Positions 28,601 to 36,722 of a stretch of 58,612 bases of DNA are shown piece by piece. Each line of letters opens with the position of its first letter. The first letter of the stretch is position 1. This stretch comes from an uncultured Oscillospiraceae bacterium (GTDB taxonomy: Bacteria > Bacillota > Clostridia > Oscillospirales > Ruminococcaceae), in NCBI GenBank assembly GCA_934448295.1, contig CAKSEY010000019.1, positions 1-58,612 of the forward strand. Direction: 5' to 3'. The position numbers and the translations under genes are program-made. The notes beneath the pieces were generated by a model, which was not told the DNA's origin, made no database searches, and saw only the letters and a program-made list of their open reading frames with translations.

Positions 28601-28981
28601 TTTCTTTTCATCGCCGCCGTCAGAGAATACGTCAGCGATAAAACCGAGACAGAAGTACTCGTTTTTTACGTCGTCGTAAAACTCAACAACGATGTATGAG
28701 CTGAAATCCTTGCCCTCGCGGAGCGCCTTTACACCGCTTGAAATATCGTCGCCGAGGGTGCCTACAAGATAGCTCCTTAATGTGCGCTCGGACTTTTTCC
28801 CAGCGGCGCGGTTAAAAAAGCTGCTCTTCGTTTCGCCCATGATAGCCACCTGGAGGGCGTCTATTATCGTTGATTTTCCGGCGGAGTTTGCCCCTGTCAG
28901 GAAGTTTATATCACCAAGCGGGATCGTCTGATTCGTGAAGTAGTGCCAGTTTATCAGCTGTATTCTCGTCGCTCTTTTCAT
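25625..28981 (-). CDS. jetC: Wadjet JetC, SMC/MukB-like ATPase
   Basis: An 1118-residue SMC-like protein. N-terminal Walker A GANSAGKS (30-37), long Glu/Lys/Gln-rich coiled coils (about 215-460 and 690-860) around a hinge with LTEVTDEEWKN-like sequence, a C-terminal ABC signature KSGGEIQTPF and Walker B LVIFDEAFNKMD. It is the loop-extruding motor of Wadjet, related to MukB. The start overlaps the end of jetB by 71 bases, unusually long, but the N-terminal strand (TRIQLINWHYF) needs this start. Confidence 0.92.
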   Translation of the reverse strand: MKRATRIQLINWHYFTNQTIPLGDINFLTGANSAGKSTIIDALQVAIMGETKSSFFNRAAGKKSERTLRSYLVGTLGDDISSGVKALREGKDFSSYIVVEFYDDVKNEYFCLGFIADVFSDGGDEKKRFFILNDMLPSEQFIKDGKTVDCSSFIKWGRQNYPASKFQSFDTVKDYNSGVLRRTNVHEAKLFSMLRKAIAFEPINNIEEFITTNICDVEKNIDTYGMQEDIRSYQETEQQAKRMEKRLESLTKICGEYSEVQKLRARKKLQQFFIDYGNYQCTEEKLTQAEERAKELSRRINEYKQQGEQMSASAASLETEKNRLENERNQFLNESQKELLEERKRSRLRELGSEQEKEQNFISAINRNSGKWVGRCDVILEEISEPETSAEIENLRKMLKRISAFSEKSIGETSVQHFSNIKELYSSASQKARPVLDDFSVRKTAKLAEKSQLEETISKLHNKQKDYPAKARSLKNAIQRGLSEKHGKDIKVDFLADLIEVTDEEWKNAAEGILANDRMNIIVAPEYFMDAFYIYKRVCKQIDVYDFSIVDLEKVFIDQQTVMSGSMAQVVSCDDKYVRAYLDFLLGRVMRCYDDKDIQKYRTSVTRDCMVYRRYSVKPINPRHYTKPFIGSQSVEIQLRQAENELVLCNAEIQEICRHIRNMKPFFDDWFITQEFIENTAPSAYEAYGRLPEIRSELAEIENQLSRIDNAKLAEIESAIRKVKAELSQITKAQNALSVNKGVAEHDYQNYTEQTIPALSDNVKTLEAKLHEDFSDEFVEQTGRPAYFEKLEQYGSPERVSSSFLQPVKGTGSLLINAENELRKLRGEYNQEFHFSLDISNVETNDEYDRDHQNVKDIQLPDYIERIAKAKETAMISFKNDFLNKLKANIKTVIDQISELNRALRKAKFGNNTYSFECKPDPDYIEYYSMIMAAEEGENLFSYEFMNKYKDTIDNLFAQLESFDRSDAAAAEAVDRLSRYSTYLTFDILQKDSNGIVEPLSKTIFSKSGGEIQTPFYVAMLASFVQLYKVNDTRNQMDNTMRLVIFDEAFNKMDPERITECISMLRHFGLQAIICSPTDKAGDIVPLCDRTLLVDKQPDGNAYRSTVIEWKKEMGVPQ

Positions 28982-29576
28982 TTTCTGCCTCCTTGTTTTC
29001 GTCCTGTAAGATTTCGCATATCGCTTTGCATCTGTCGTTCGGAACCGCCAGAAGTATTGATGGGAGAACCTTTATCTGACATTCCATATTTTCGTATGAG
29101 TCGCCTATCCTGTAAACAATATTGTGCTCCTCCAGCACTCTGAATGAATCCTTTAGTTCTTTCTGGGCAGGCTTTTTCTGGAGCACTGAGAGCTCGTTTA
29201 TCATCTTTGCCAGCAGCTCGCCGACGGTCACGCCGACGACATATACGCTTGTTCCGTTCATGCGCCGTTCCTCAAACATAAGCCTCAGCGTGACTATTAT
29301 CTGGGTGGTCAGCTTGTTGAGGGCAAGTCTGTTGTATTCTTCGGCATTTCTGACATATATGATCCCAAGGGTCTTGTCACTGTACAGCTTCCAGCCGCTC
29401 AGCGACAGGTACTCATCAAGCAGGGAGTATTTATTCTGGATAAACGAGTAGTCCCGTGAAAGTCTGCCATCGGGAGTATCGCGGGGCACGAAGGTTTTTG
29501 CCATAAGAAGCGCGCAGCACCTTGTGAATTCATCCTTTTCCCGCTGCGGCATATTTTCTATCTCTGAAAGGCTCAT
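28911..29576 (-). CDS. jetB: Wadjet JetB (DUF4194)
   Basis: A 221-residue DUF4194 protein, the MukE-like kite subunit that binds the JetC head region. Winged-helix character is seen around residues 95-165. The start ATG overlaps the jetA stop (ATGA). The acidic C-terminal tail (KEAENEKSDEN) extends 71 bases into jetC. Confidence 0.88.
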   Translation of the reverse strand: MSLSEIENMPQREKDEFTRCCALLMAKTFVPRDTPDGRLSRDYSFIQNKYSLLDEYLSLSGWKLYSDKTLGIIYVRNAEEYNRLALNKLTTQIIVTLRLMFEERRMNGTSVYVVGVTVGELLAKMINELSVLQKKPAQKELKDSFRVLEEHNIVYRIGDSYENMECQIKVLPSILLAVPNDRCKAICEILQDENKEAENEKSDENTADKLALLHESDDPAW

Positions 29577-30967
29577 TTGGTTTTCCTCCTTATGTAGGTT
29601 ATCTGCGGTATTTCATAATCGCCGAGCCGGAAGCTGTTTTCTGATATTTCAATATCGTAGCTGCGGTATTTGCTTTTTGAGTTCGCTACTGAAAGCAGCG
29701 TCAGGACGTAGGTTTCGTCGTTCATTGACGAGATGTCAGATATACTGGCGCTGTCCTTGTCTCCGAGGAGACCCATTACGAATGAGTTGACCTTTTCTCT
29801 GCTGAACCGCTTATTCAGCATCGCTTTTGCGGCTTGTTCCGCTTTTTCTCTGAATTTCTCGCTGTCATCGGACATTACGAGTTCAGAGCGCCTTTCACGC
29901 GGCTTTCCTTTTTTCCTCTGATATAAGCTGTCCTGGCTGATATATCCAAGCTCGTATATACTGAACAGCCCCTGCGCCTTGTTCAGCTTATCTTCGGTCA
30001 TTGAGGAGTCTGAAAGCGAATGCAGCAGGCTTACAAGAGTTCCTTTTATTGTGCGGTCGGAGTTTATCAGGTAATCTATTTTCTGCGCGGTGGAACGGGT
30101 GTATCTGTGATTGCGCTCGTCGATAGGGTCGATGTAGTCCGTTTCCAGAAGATCGTACGTCGAAATGATATAGTAGATCTTGCTGCACAGCTCCTCCTGT
30201 ATTTCAGCAGGTTCTCCTCCGTTAGTCCTTTGAAGATATCTGACCATAATGTCCATGGTATCCGGATATACAAGCCAGCTTTGCAGTATGTTCTTGATGG
30301 GCAGTTTGTATTTTGGCACGGAATCCCTTACTTTAAGCGGCAGAAGGATCTTTTCAACTACATCGCTCTGATATTTGCTGAAATGATCCAGCAATACCTG
30401 GTTCACGCTTGCCTGGTTCACCAGGAGCTGATTGTAGTATTTTATGTCGTGGAATACGGCGGTCAGGCTTTCGACAAGCTGTTTGGTGCGTTTTTCTGCG
30501 TCCAACAGCGCAGTGACCATTTCTTTCGGGTCTTTGGTTTCGTCTGAGGTTTTCAGCGAGGAATAAGTCGAATAGACATAGGCAAAGTTTTCTGCTCCGC
30601 TGGAATTGGTGAGGTCGTACAACGTCTGGATTATCTTGTAGCTGAAATGCGGAACTGAAACATATTCCTTAAAATCGTCCTCATATTCCACGATTATCCA
30701 GCCGGTTTCTTTCAGCTTCCTGATAAGAAAGTGCGCTTTTCCGGAAAGCCCCGTTTCGTTTTCTGATATATCTTCGTCGTCAAAGTCTGCTGAGTATATC
30801 TCGTCCTCAAGCCGTGACTGAAGCATGAGTGAAAGTTCATCTTTGGGAATTTTAAGATGCGTTTTGAATGCGTCCAGCACAACAAAAAGCGCATTGCTGT
30901 AAAGCAGCTTGTTTTTTGACGCAAGTATGGAGAATATATTTTCAGGGATATGATCATAAAGCGACAT
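29573..30967 (-). CDS. jetA: Wadjet JetA
   Basis: A 464-residue helical protein with the MukF-like kleisin role in the Wadjet complex. It begins MSLYDHIPENIFSILASKNK, typical of JetA, with winged-helix-like N-terminal sequence, a central long helix region (about 150-230) and a basic segment KKGKPRERRSE near 350. First gene of jetABCD, behind a consensus promoter. Wadjet acts against plasmid transformation. Confidence 0.88.
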   Translation of the reverse strand: MSLYDHIPENIFSILASKNKLLYSNALFVVLDAFKTHLKIPKDELSLMLQSRLEDEIYSADFDDEDISENETGLSGKAHFLIRKLKETGWIIVEYEDDFKEYVSVPHFSYKIIQTLYDLTNSSGAENFAYVYSTYSSLKTSDETKDPKEMVTALLDAEKRTKQLVESLTAVFHDIKYYNQLLVNQASVNQVLLDHFSKYQSDVVEKILLPLKVRDSVPKYKLPIKNILQSWLVYPDTMDIMVRYLQRTNGGEPAEIQEELCSKIYYIISTYDLLETDYIDPIDERNHRYTRSTAQKIDYLINSDRTIKGTLVSLLHSLSDSSMTEDKLNKAQGLFSIYELGYISQDSLYQRKKGKPRERRSELVMSDDSEKFREKAEQAAKAMLNKRFSREKVNSFVMGLLGDKDSASISDISSMNDETYVLTLLSVANSKSKYRSYDIEISENSFRLGDYEIPQITYIRRKTK

Positions 30968-31001
30968 AACCTTACTTCTTTCTGCCAGATTCTACATAGT
31001 A

Positions 31002-31030
31002 ATTATAACATGATATCTCTCGAATGTCAA
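31002..31030 (-). promoter_or_regulatory. Promoter of the Wadjet operon
   Basis: Minus strand TTGACA (31030-31025), 17-bp spacer, TATAAT (31007-31002), 35 bases before jetA. All twelve consensus bases match, so constitutive expression is likely. Confidence 0.8.
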
Positions 31031-31262
31031 TAACAAAGTGCTGCGTAAATGGAACAAATTAAATTGATCTTGACCAGTTTTAATAAAAAAAGCTTATGTG
31101 ATCTGAACAAAATAATGGATGTATGAATGATATGTCGTGCGCCTGGAAGCTGATGATTTCCGAAGCGAAGGGAATCGCCGTGAAAGCCTTAAGTTAGTAT
31201 GGGATGAAAATGATATGGAATTTCCTCTGTATTGGACAGTAAATAAGGAAAGAAAAAAGTAT

Positions 31263-31304
31263 CATAAAAACAGCCCGTCAGGGAAGAAGCGCCCCTGACG
31301 GGCT
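31263..31304 (-). terminator. Terminator of the ATP synthase operon
   Basis: AGCCCGTCAGG and CCTGACGGGCT form an 11-bp stem followed on the minus strand by a T5 run, seven bases past the atpC stop. The 230 bases between it and the Wadjet promoter hold no supported gene. Confidence 0.85.
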
Positions 31305-31310
31305 TGTTAT

Positions 31311-31724
31311 TTACGGCTGTTGATTTATGCTCTTGACTTTAAGCCGCGTAAGGGCTCTTGCGAGGGTCATCTGCGCCGTGTGGAATTCGCGTATGCTGCG
31401 CTTCTGGAGCATGGCTTCCTTTGCGGCGGCAGCGGCTTCGCGGGCGCGGTTGGCGTCTATCTCCTCCGGGCGCTCTGCGGAATCCACCAGCACCAGCACC
31501 TCTCCGTCCTCTATTTTGACAAGACCGGAGGATACCGCCGCAATGCGGTTTGGCTCCCCAGGAACGCGGTAGGTCATTATCCCCGGGACAACCGCGCTGA
31601 TGATGTCGCAGTGTCCCGCGAGAATGCCGTACTGCCCGTCCGCCGTCGGGATTATCAGCGACTCGCAGTCGCCCTCATAGAACGTGTTTGAAGCCGCAAG
31701 GATATGCGTTTTGAATGTGTTCAT
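31311..31724 (-). CDS. atpC: ATP synthase epsilon subunit
   Basis: A 137-residue F1 epsilon subunit. The N-terminal beta-sandwich (FYEGDCESLIIPTADGQYGIL, with GHCDIISAVVPG) is followed by the C-terminal helical hairpin rich in Ala/Arg (DANRAREAAAAAKEAML). Epsilon is part of the central stalk and inhibits ATP hydrolysis in the extended state. Last gene of the operon, 12 bases after atpD. Confidence 0.95.
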   Translation of the reverse strand: MNTFKTHILAASNTFYEGDCESLIIPTADGQYGILAGHCDIISAVVPGIMTYRVPGEPNRIAAVSSGLVKIEDGEVLVLVDSAERPEEIDANRAREAAAAAKEAMLQKRSIREFHTAQMTLARALTRLKVKSINQQP

Positions 31725-31736
31725 AGCGCACCCCGC

Positions 31737-33122
31737 TTAAAGCTTTGCAGCCTTTTCGACTACATTGTCGATAGTGCCGACATTGTAGAATGCAGCCTCC
31801 GGGTACTTATCCATTTCGCCGGAAATTATCGCCTGGAAGCCCTTTATCGTTTCCGTCAGCGGAACGTATATGCCGGGGATTCCGGTGAATTTTTCCGCAA
31901 CGTGCGTAGGCTGCGCCAGGAAACGCTGTATCTTTCTCGCCCTGGTGACTACCTGCTTATCCTCGTCGGAAAGCTCGTCCATACCCAGTATCGCGATGAT
32001 ATCCTGCAGCTCGTTGTACTTCTGGAGTATCTCCTGTACGGTTCTCGCGGTTTCGTAGTGGTCGTTTCCAACTATGTCCGCTTCAAGAATTCTCGAGGTG
32101 GAAGCCAGCGGGTCTACTGCGGGGTAGATACCCTGTTCCGCTATTTTACGGCTGAGCACCGTTGTGGCGTCCAGATGTGTGAACGTTGTCGCAGGAGCCG
32201 GGTCGGTGAGGTCGTCTGCGGGGACGTAAACCGCCTGCACCGAGGTAACGGAGCCGCTCCTGGTGGAAGTGATACGCTCCTGTAACGCTCCCATTTCTTC
32301 TGAAAGCGTGGGCTGATAACCAACTGCGGAAGGCATTCTGCCCAGCAGCGTGGAAACCTCCGAGCCTGCCTGCACGAAACGGAATATGTTATCTATGAAC
32401 AGCAGTACGTCCTTATGCTGGACGTCACGGAAGTACTCCGCCATCGTAAGCCCGGAAAGCGCCACGCGCATACGCACGCCCGGGGACTCGTTCATCTGAC
32501 CGAATACCAGCGCGGTCTTGTCGGAAACGCCGCTCTCGCGCATTTCGTTCCACAAATCGTTACCCTCGCGGCTGCGTTCGCCGACTCCGGTAAATACCGA
32601 ATAGCCGCCGTGCTCCATCGCAACGTTGTGGATAAGCTCCTGTATAAGCACCGTCTTGCCGACACCGGCGCCGCCGAACAGACCTATCTTGCCGCCCTTG
32701 GGGTACGGCTCCAGCAGGTCTATTACCTTGATACCCGTTTCGAGCACCTGCGCCACCGACTGCTGCTCCTCGAATCCGGGAGCCTTGCGGTGTATCTCCC
32801 AGCGCTCACCGTCAGCGAGTTCTCCCTCGCCGTCGATAGGCTCGCCCAGAACGTTGAACATACGCCCGAGCGTGCGGTCGCCGACCGGAACGCTTATCGC
32901 CTTTCCGGAAGAAGTTACTTCCATGCCGCGCGCGAGGTTTTCGCTTGCGCCCAGCAGTATGCAGCGTACCCTGTCCTTGCCTGTGTGCTGTGCGACTTCC
33001 ATAACGCGCTGCTTTCCTCTTACGTTTACTGTCAGCGCTTCCTTTATCTTAGGCAGTTCGCCCGGGGCGAACCTGCAGTCTATAACTGGTCCTGAAATCT
33101 GTGTTATTTTACCTGTACTCAA
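31737..33122 (-). CDS. atpD: ATP synthase beta subunit
   Basis: A catalytic F1 beta subunit of about 461 residues: P-loop GGAGVGKTVLI, catalytic GVGERSREGNDL, Walker B LLFIDNIFRF and the DELSD motif (DELSDEDK). Start: a TTG at 33122 overlaps the atpG stop (TTGA), gives the usual N-terminus STGKITQISGPVID and has GGAGG ten bases upstream. The GTG at 33131 is only one base from that site and less likely. Confidence 0.95.
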   Translation of the reverse strand: MSTGKITQISGPVIDCRFAPGELPKIKEALTVNVRGKQRVMEVAQHTGKDRVRCILLGASENLARGMEVTSSGKAISVPVGDRTLGRMFNVLGEPIDGEGELADGERWEIHRKAPGFEEQQSVAQVLETGIKVIDLLEPYPKGGKIGLFGGAGVGKTVLIQELIHNVAMEHGGYSVFTGVGERSREGNDLWNEMRESGVSDKTALVFGQMNESPGVRMRVALSGLTMAEYFRDVQHKDVLLFIDNIFRFVQAGSEVSTLLGRMPSAVGYQPTLSEEMGALQERITSTRSGSVTSVQAVYVPADDLTDPAPATTFTHLDATTVLSRKIAEQGIYPAVDPLASTSRILEADIVGNDHYETARTVQEILQKYNELQDIIAILGMDELSDEDKQVVTRARKIQRFLAQPTHVAEKFTGIPGIYVPLTETIKGFQAIISGEMDKYPEAAFYNVGTIDNVVEKAAKL

Positions 33123-34039
33123 TGTCCGCACGCCTCCTCACTTTTCTTCTTTGCGAGCTTCCTCTTCTGCGCCTTTGCGCCGGAGGATATCTCGGTTATC
33201 TCCTGGGTTATCGCAGCCTGTCTTGAACGGTTATACTGCACTGACAGCTCGCCCAGAAGCTTTTCTGCGTTCTGGTTTGCGGAATTCATCGCGGTCATGC
33301 GGGCGTTCTGCTCCGCACAGAAGCTGTCTACCAGCGCGCTGTAAATATAGCCTGAAACATAGCTCGGCACCAGGGTATCCAGCACCGCGTTCACCGACGG
33401 CGTGAATTCAAACGGCTTGGTTATCGCCTTTTCGGTGGTGTTGTCTGCAAAAGTCCTGCGGTGGAACGGCAGAAGTCTTTCGGATTTTGCCTCCTCGAAC
33501 ATTCCGTTTTTGATATCCGTATAAACCACAAATATCTTGCAGACCTCGCGTTTTTCGAACATCTCCAGCAGAATGGAGCTTATTTCCCTCGCGCGCTGCA
33601 TTGTGGGGTTCTGCGCCGTGTAGAGAAAGCTGCGCTCCACAGGAATTCCGTGGTGCGCGAAATACTGCCTGCCGTATTCGCCGACGACGAACAGCTTCGT
33701 GTCCGGGTGGTCTTTCAGCAGCTTTTCAGCTTCGCGGATAACGTTCTGGTTGTACATTCCCGCAAGACCCTTGTCGGCGGTTATCACCAGGCAGGCGTAG
33801 GTGCCGGTCAGCGTGTGAATGCTGTCCTCGGGGTAGAAATACTGGCTCTCTACTTCCTTGGCAGTTCGGAAGATACGCTTTATTTCGCCCTTTATCGCCT
33901 CAAAATAGGGGCGGGTGTGGTCAAGCTCCGATTTTGTCTTGCGCATTTTCGTGGAAGCTATAAGGTACATTGCGTTGGTTATCTTCTGAGTATCCCGGAC
34001 GCTCTTTATGCGATCCTTTATCTCTTTCGTATTAGCCAT
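33119..34039 (-). CDS. atpG: ATP synthase gamma subunit
   Basis: A 306-residue central-stalk subunit. N-terminal coiled coil (MANTKEIKDRIKSVRDTQKI with the following TNAM), a central Rossmann-like part (VITADKGLAGMYN) and the C-terminal helix (NARMTAMNSANQNAEKLLGE) that turns in the alpha-beta ring. The tail AKKKSEEACGH is slightly extended. It overlaps atpD. Confidence 0.95.
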   Translation of the reverse strand: MANTKEIKDRIKSVRDTQKITNAMYLIASTKMRKTKSELDHTRPYFEAIKGEIKRIFRTAKEVESQYFYPEDSIHTLTGTYACLVITADKGLAGMYNQNVIREAEKLLKDHPDTKLFVVGEYGRQYFAHHGIPVERSFLYTAQNPTMQRAREISSILLEMFEKREVCKIFVVYTDIKNGMFEEAKSERLLPFHRRTFADNTTEKAITKPFEFTPSVNAVLDTLVPSYVSGYIYSALVDSFCAEQNARMTAMNSANQNAEKLLGELSVQYNRSRQAAITQEITEISSGAKAQKRKLAKKKSEEACGH

Positions 34040-34050
34040 AGCGCACCGCC

Positions 34051-35826
34051 TTAACCGCTGTTACGCTCCAGAAAGCGCTGTGCGAGTTCCAGCAGGGAAT
34101 TTCTGTCCTCTTCGGTGGTTTCACCCGTGCGGTCTATTTTCTCGCAGAGGTCGGGGAGCTCCGCCGCTGCTGCGTCCAGCATATCACGGCTGAACTGCGG
34201 TATTTTATCCACGGCGATATCCTGGAATATATGTCCCATAGCCGCCGTCAGCAGAATTACCTGCTCATGCTGCTTGTAGGGGTTATACTGCTTCTGGCGG
34301 AGCAGTCTCATAAGTCCCTGACCGTAACGGAGCTGCTTCTTGGTGGCTTCGTCAAGGTCGCTGGAGAACTGCATGAACACTTCCATTTCGCGGTACTGTG
34401 CGAGATCCAGACGGATAGCGCCGGTGGCCTTTTTCATCGCCTTTGTCTGCGCTGCGCCGCCTACACGGGATACGGAAAGTCCGACGTTGACGGCAGGTCG
34501 CTGACCGGAATGGAACAGGTCGCTTTCAAGGAATATCTGACCGTCCGTTATGGAGATTATGTTTGTAGGAATATACGCGGATACGTCGCCCGCCTGAGTT
34601 TCTACTATCGGGAGGGCGGTCATGCTGCCGCCGCCGAGCGCGTCTGAAAGGTGCGCTGAACGCTCCAGCAGACGCGAATGCAGGTAGAATACATCGCCGG
34701 GGTAAGCTTCACGGCCGGGGGAGCGCTCCAGCAGCAGGCTCAGGGTACGGTATGCAACAGCGTGCTTTGACAGGTCGTCGTAAACTATCAGCACGTCCCT
34801 GCCGTGGTTCATGAAGAACTCGCCCATTGCGCAGCCGGAATACGGTGCGATGTACTGCAATGTCGCAGAATCGCTGGCGGTGGCGTTGACGATTATCGTG
34901 TAATCCATCGCGCCGTGCTTGCGGAGATTCTCGGCAAGCTGCGCCACTGAGGAAGCCTTCTGACCGATGGCAACGTAAATGCAGACAACGCCCTTGCCCT
35001 TCTGATTGAGGATAGTGTCCAGTGCGATGGCGGTCTTTCCAGTCTGACGGTCGCCGATTATCAGCTCACGCTGACCCCTGCCTATCGGGAACATGGAATC
35101 TATCGAAAGAAGTCCGGTTTCCATAGGGCGGTTTACCGGCTGACGGTCGATGATGCCGGGCGCGGGGTTTTCAATAGGATAATAGTCCTCCTGGGCTATC
35201 GGGTCTTTTCCGTCCACAGGCTCGCCAAGGGCGTTGATAACGCGCCCCAGGAACGCTTCTCCCACCGGGATTCCGGCTACTTTCTTTGTGCGGCGGACTA
35301 TGCTGCCTTCGGTTATTTCGCTTTCATCGCCGAATATAACGCAGCCGATCTCATCCTCCTTAAGGTCGAGTATCATGCCCTTTATGCCGCATTCAAACAG
35401 CAGAATTTCGCCGTATTCAGCGTCCTCAAGGCCGCTTATCGTCGCGATTCCATCGCCGACGGTGAGCACCGTGCCGACTTCCTCGTCCCTGGGTATCGGC
35501 TCGAAATCCTCGATAGCCTGGCGTATCATCGGCAGGACGTCCTGCTTGCCGCGGATAGCCTCGGAAATGCTTTCCTTTAGCTGCTTTGCGCGCCCCTCGG
35601 CGCTCCAGTCGAATATGCGGTCGAGGTTCCACTTGTAGGTGGAAGTGCCTATCTCGATGCGGAAGCCGTCGCGCACGCTGTCGTCCTGCTTCGGGATAAC
35701 GGCGACTGCGGCGCTGTACTTCTTCTCCAGAAAATCCTGTACCTTTTTAAGCTGTTCGTCCGTGGGAGTTTCACGGCTGTAAACGAACGCTTCGACCTCG
35801 ATTTTTCTGATCTCGTGTTCTGTCAT
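34051..35826 (-). CDS. atpA: ATP synthase alpha subunit with fused delta C-terminal domain
   Basis: A 591-residue protein, about 85 longer than a usual alpha. Residues 1-80 look like the C-terminal domain of delta (AtpH): TPTDEQLKKVQDFLEKKYSA, then DSVRDGFRIEIG and EGRAKQLKESI. A complete alpha follows from about residue 85: EEVGTVLTVGDGIATISGL, P-loop GDRQTGKTAIA, and the arginine-finger region NVGLSVSRVGGAAQ. No separate atpH exists between atpF and atpA, and the N-terminal helical domain of delta, which normally binds the alpha N-terminal helices, is not encoded here. The start has AAAGGAG upstream. Confidence 0.92.
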   Translation of the reverse strand: MTEHEIRKIEVEAFVYSRETPTDEQLKKVQDFLEKKYSAAVAVIPKQDDSVRDGFRIEIGTSTYKWNLDRIFDWSAEGRAKQLKESISEAIRGKQDVLPMIRQAIEDFEPIPRDEEVGTVLTVGDGIATISGLEDAEYGEILLFECGIKGMILDLKEDEIGCVIFGDESEITEGSIVRRTKKVAGIPVGEAFLGRVINALGEPVDGKDPIAQEDYYPIENPAPGIIDRQPVNRPMETGLLSIDSMFPIGRGQRELIIGDRQTGKTAIALDTILNQKGKGVVCIYVAIGQKASSVAQLAENLRKHGAMDYTIIVNATASDSATLQYIAPYSGCAMGEFFMNHGRDVLIVYDDLSKHAVAYRTLSLLLERSPGREAYPGDVFYLHSRLLERSAHLSDALGGGSMTALPIVETQAGDVSAYIPTNIISITDGQIFLESDLFHSGQRPAVNVGLSVSRVGGAAQTKAMKKATGAIRLDLAQYREMEVFMQFSSDLDEATKKQLRYGQGLMRLLRQKQYNPYKQHEQVILLTAAMGHIFQDIAVDKIPQFSRDMLDAAAAELPDLCEKIDRTGETTEEDRNSLLELAQRFLERNSG

Positions 35827-35832
35827 CAGTCA

Positions 35833-36306
35833 TTACTCCTTTCCGGGATCGTCAAAGCTGTCATACGCGCTGCCGGCAGGTACAAGCAGCTTGTCCATGG
35901 CGGCAGATACCATTTCTTCGATCTGCGCGTTTGCTTCCTGGAGAACCTTGTTTTTCTCTGCCTGAGCGGCTTTTCTGGCGTCGTCGATTATGCGCTGCTT
36001 TTCATGCTCGGCGTCCTCAATGTGGGACTTAGCGGCGGTTTCAGCGTCGGCCATAGCCTTTTTCTTGATGTCTGCCGCTTCTTCCTGAGCCTTTTCGATA
36101 AGCCCGGAGTACTTCTGCTGCTCGGCTTCGGCAGAAGCAAGCTTGTCGTTTGCCGCCTTATCCATGTCCTTGTAGTAAGCCTCGCGTTTTGCCATGAAAT
36201 TCTTGACCGGCTTGTAAAGCAGCAGCCACAGACCTCCGGCGAGAATGATGAAATTGAACAGATGCAGCAGTATCTGCTGCCAGTCTACATTCAGAGGGAT
36301 TCCCAT
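35833..36306 (-). CDS. atpF: ATP synthase b subunit
   Basis: A 157-residue peripheral-stalk subunit: one N-terminal membrane helix (LHLFNFIILAGGLWLLLYKP) and a long Ala/Glu/Lys-rich coiled coil (about 35-140). Only one b gene is present. It must contact the delta domain fused to alpha rather than a free delta subunit. Confidence 0.93.
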   Translation of the reverse strand: MGIPLNVDWQQILLHLFNFIILAGGLWLLLYKPVKNFMAKREAYYKDMDKAANDKLASAEAEQQKYSGLIEKAQEEAADIKKKAMADAETAAKSHIEDAEHEKQRIIDDARKAAQAEKNKVLQEANAQIEEMVSAAMDKLLVPAGSAYDSFDDPGKE

Positions 36307-36318
36307 AAAATTACCCCC

Positions 36319-36702
36319 TTACAGTACGAAGATGATAAGTATTGCAACAACCAGGGCGTAAATGATAGCGGTCTCGATGAACACCAGACCGAGCATCATG
36401 TTGGTACGGATCTTGTCTGCGGCTTCGGGCTGGCGTGAAATGCCCTCGGAGGATTTCGCAGTGGTAAGACCCATGCCTATGCCTGCGCCGCACGCTGCGA
36501 TACCAACGCAGATACCTGCCGCGATAGCCTTGCTGCCGGTGGAGTCATTATCGCTGGTCTGGGCTTCCTGAGAAACGCTGGCGCCGTCCTGCGGAGCGGG
36601 CTCGGGCTTATCAGCCGCAGCGAAAGCCACTAGGCTGCAAAGTGCGCATACCATCAGCGCAACGATCCCGCATATTACTAACTTCTTAACTGATTTCTTC
36701 AT
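36319..36702 (-). CDS. atpE: ATP synthase c subunit with N-terminal extension
   Basis: A 127-residue proteolipid, 45-50 residues longer than usual. Residues 1-30 look like a signal or extra membrane segment (VICGIVALMVCALCSLVAFA), followed by a Pro/Ser/Asp-rich linker (PEPAPQDGASVSQEAQTSDN), then the normal hairpin. The loop RQPEA is present. The ion-binding Glu lies in FIETAIIYA; Thr and Tyr typical of sodium rings are present, but the Gln of helix 1 is Met (GIGMG), so the coupling ion is uncertain. Start 36702 has GGAGGA at the right distance; the ATG at 36717 does not. Confidence 0.92.
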   Translation of the reverse strand: MKKSVKKLVICGIVALMVCALCSLVAFAAADKPEPAPQDGASVSQEAQTSDNDSTGSKAIAAGICVGIAACGAGIGMGLTTAKSSEGISRQPEAADKIRTNMMLGLVFIETAIIYALVVAILIIFVL

Positions 36703-36722
36703 AGTTGTTTCCTCCATAGCTG

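Noticed and set aside
31131..31240. Short frame VRLEADDFRSEGNRRESLKL between Wadjet and atpC
   Set aside because: No ribosome site, no family, and it runs into the ATP synthase terminator; at most a remnant.
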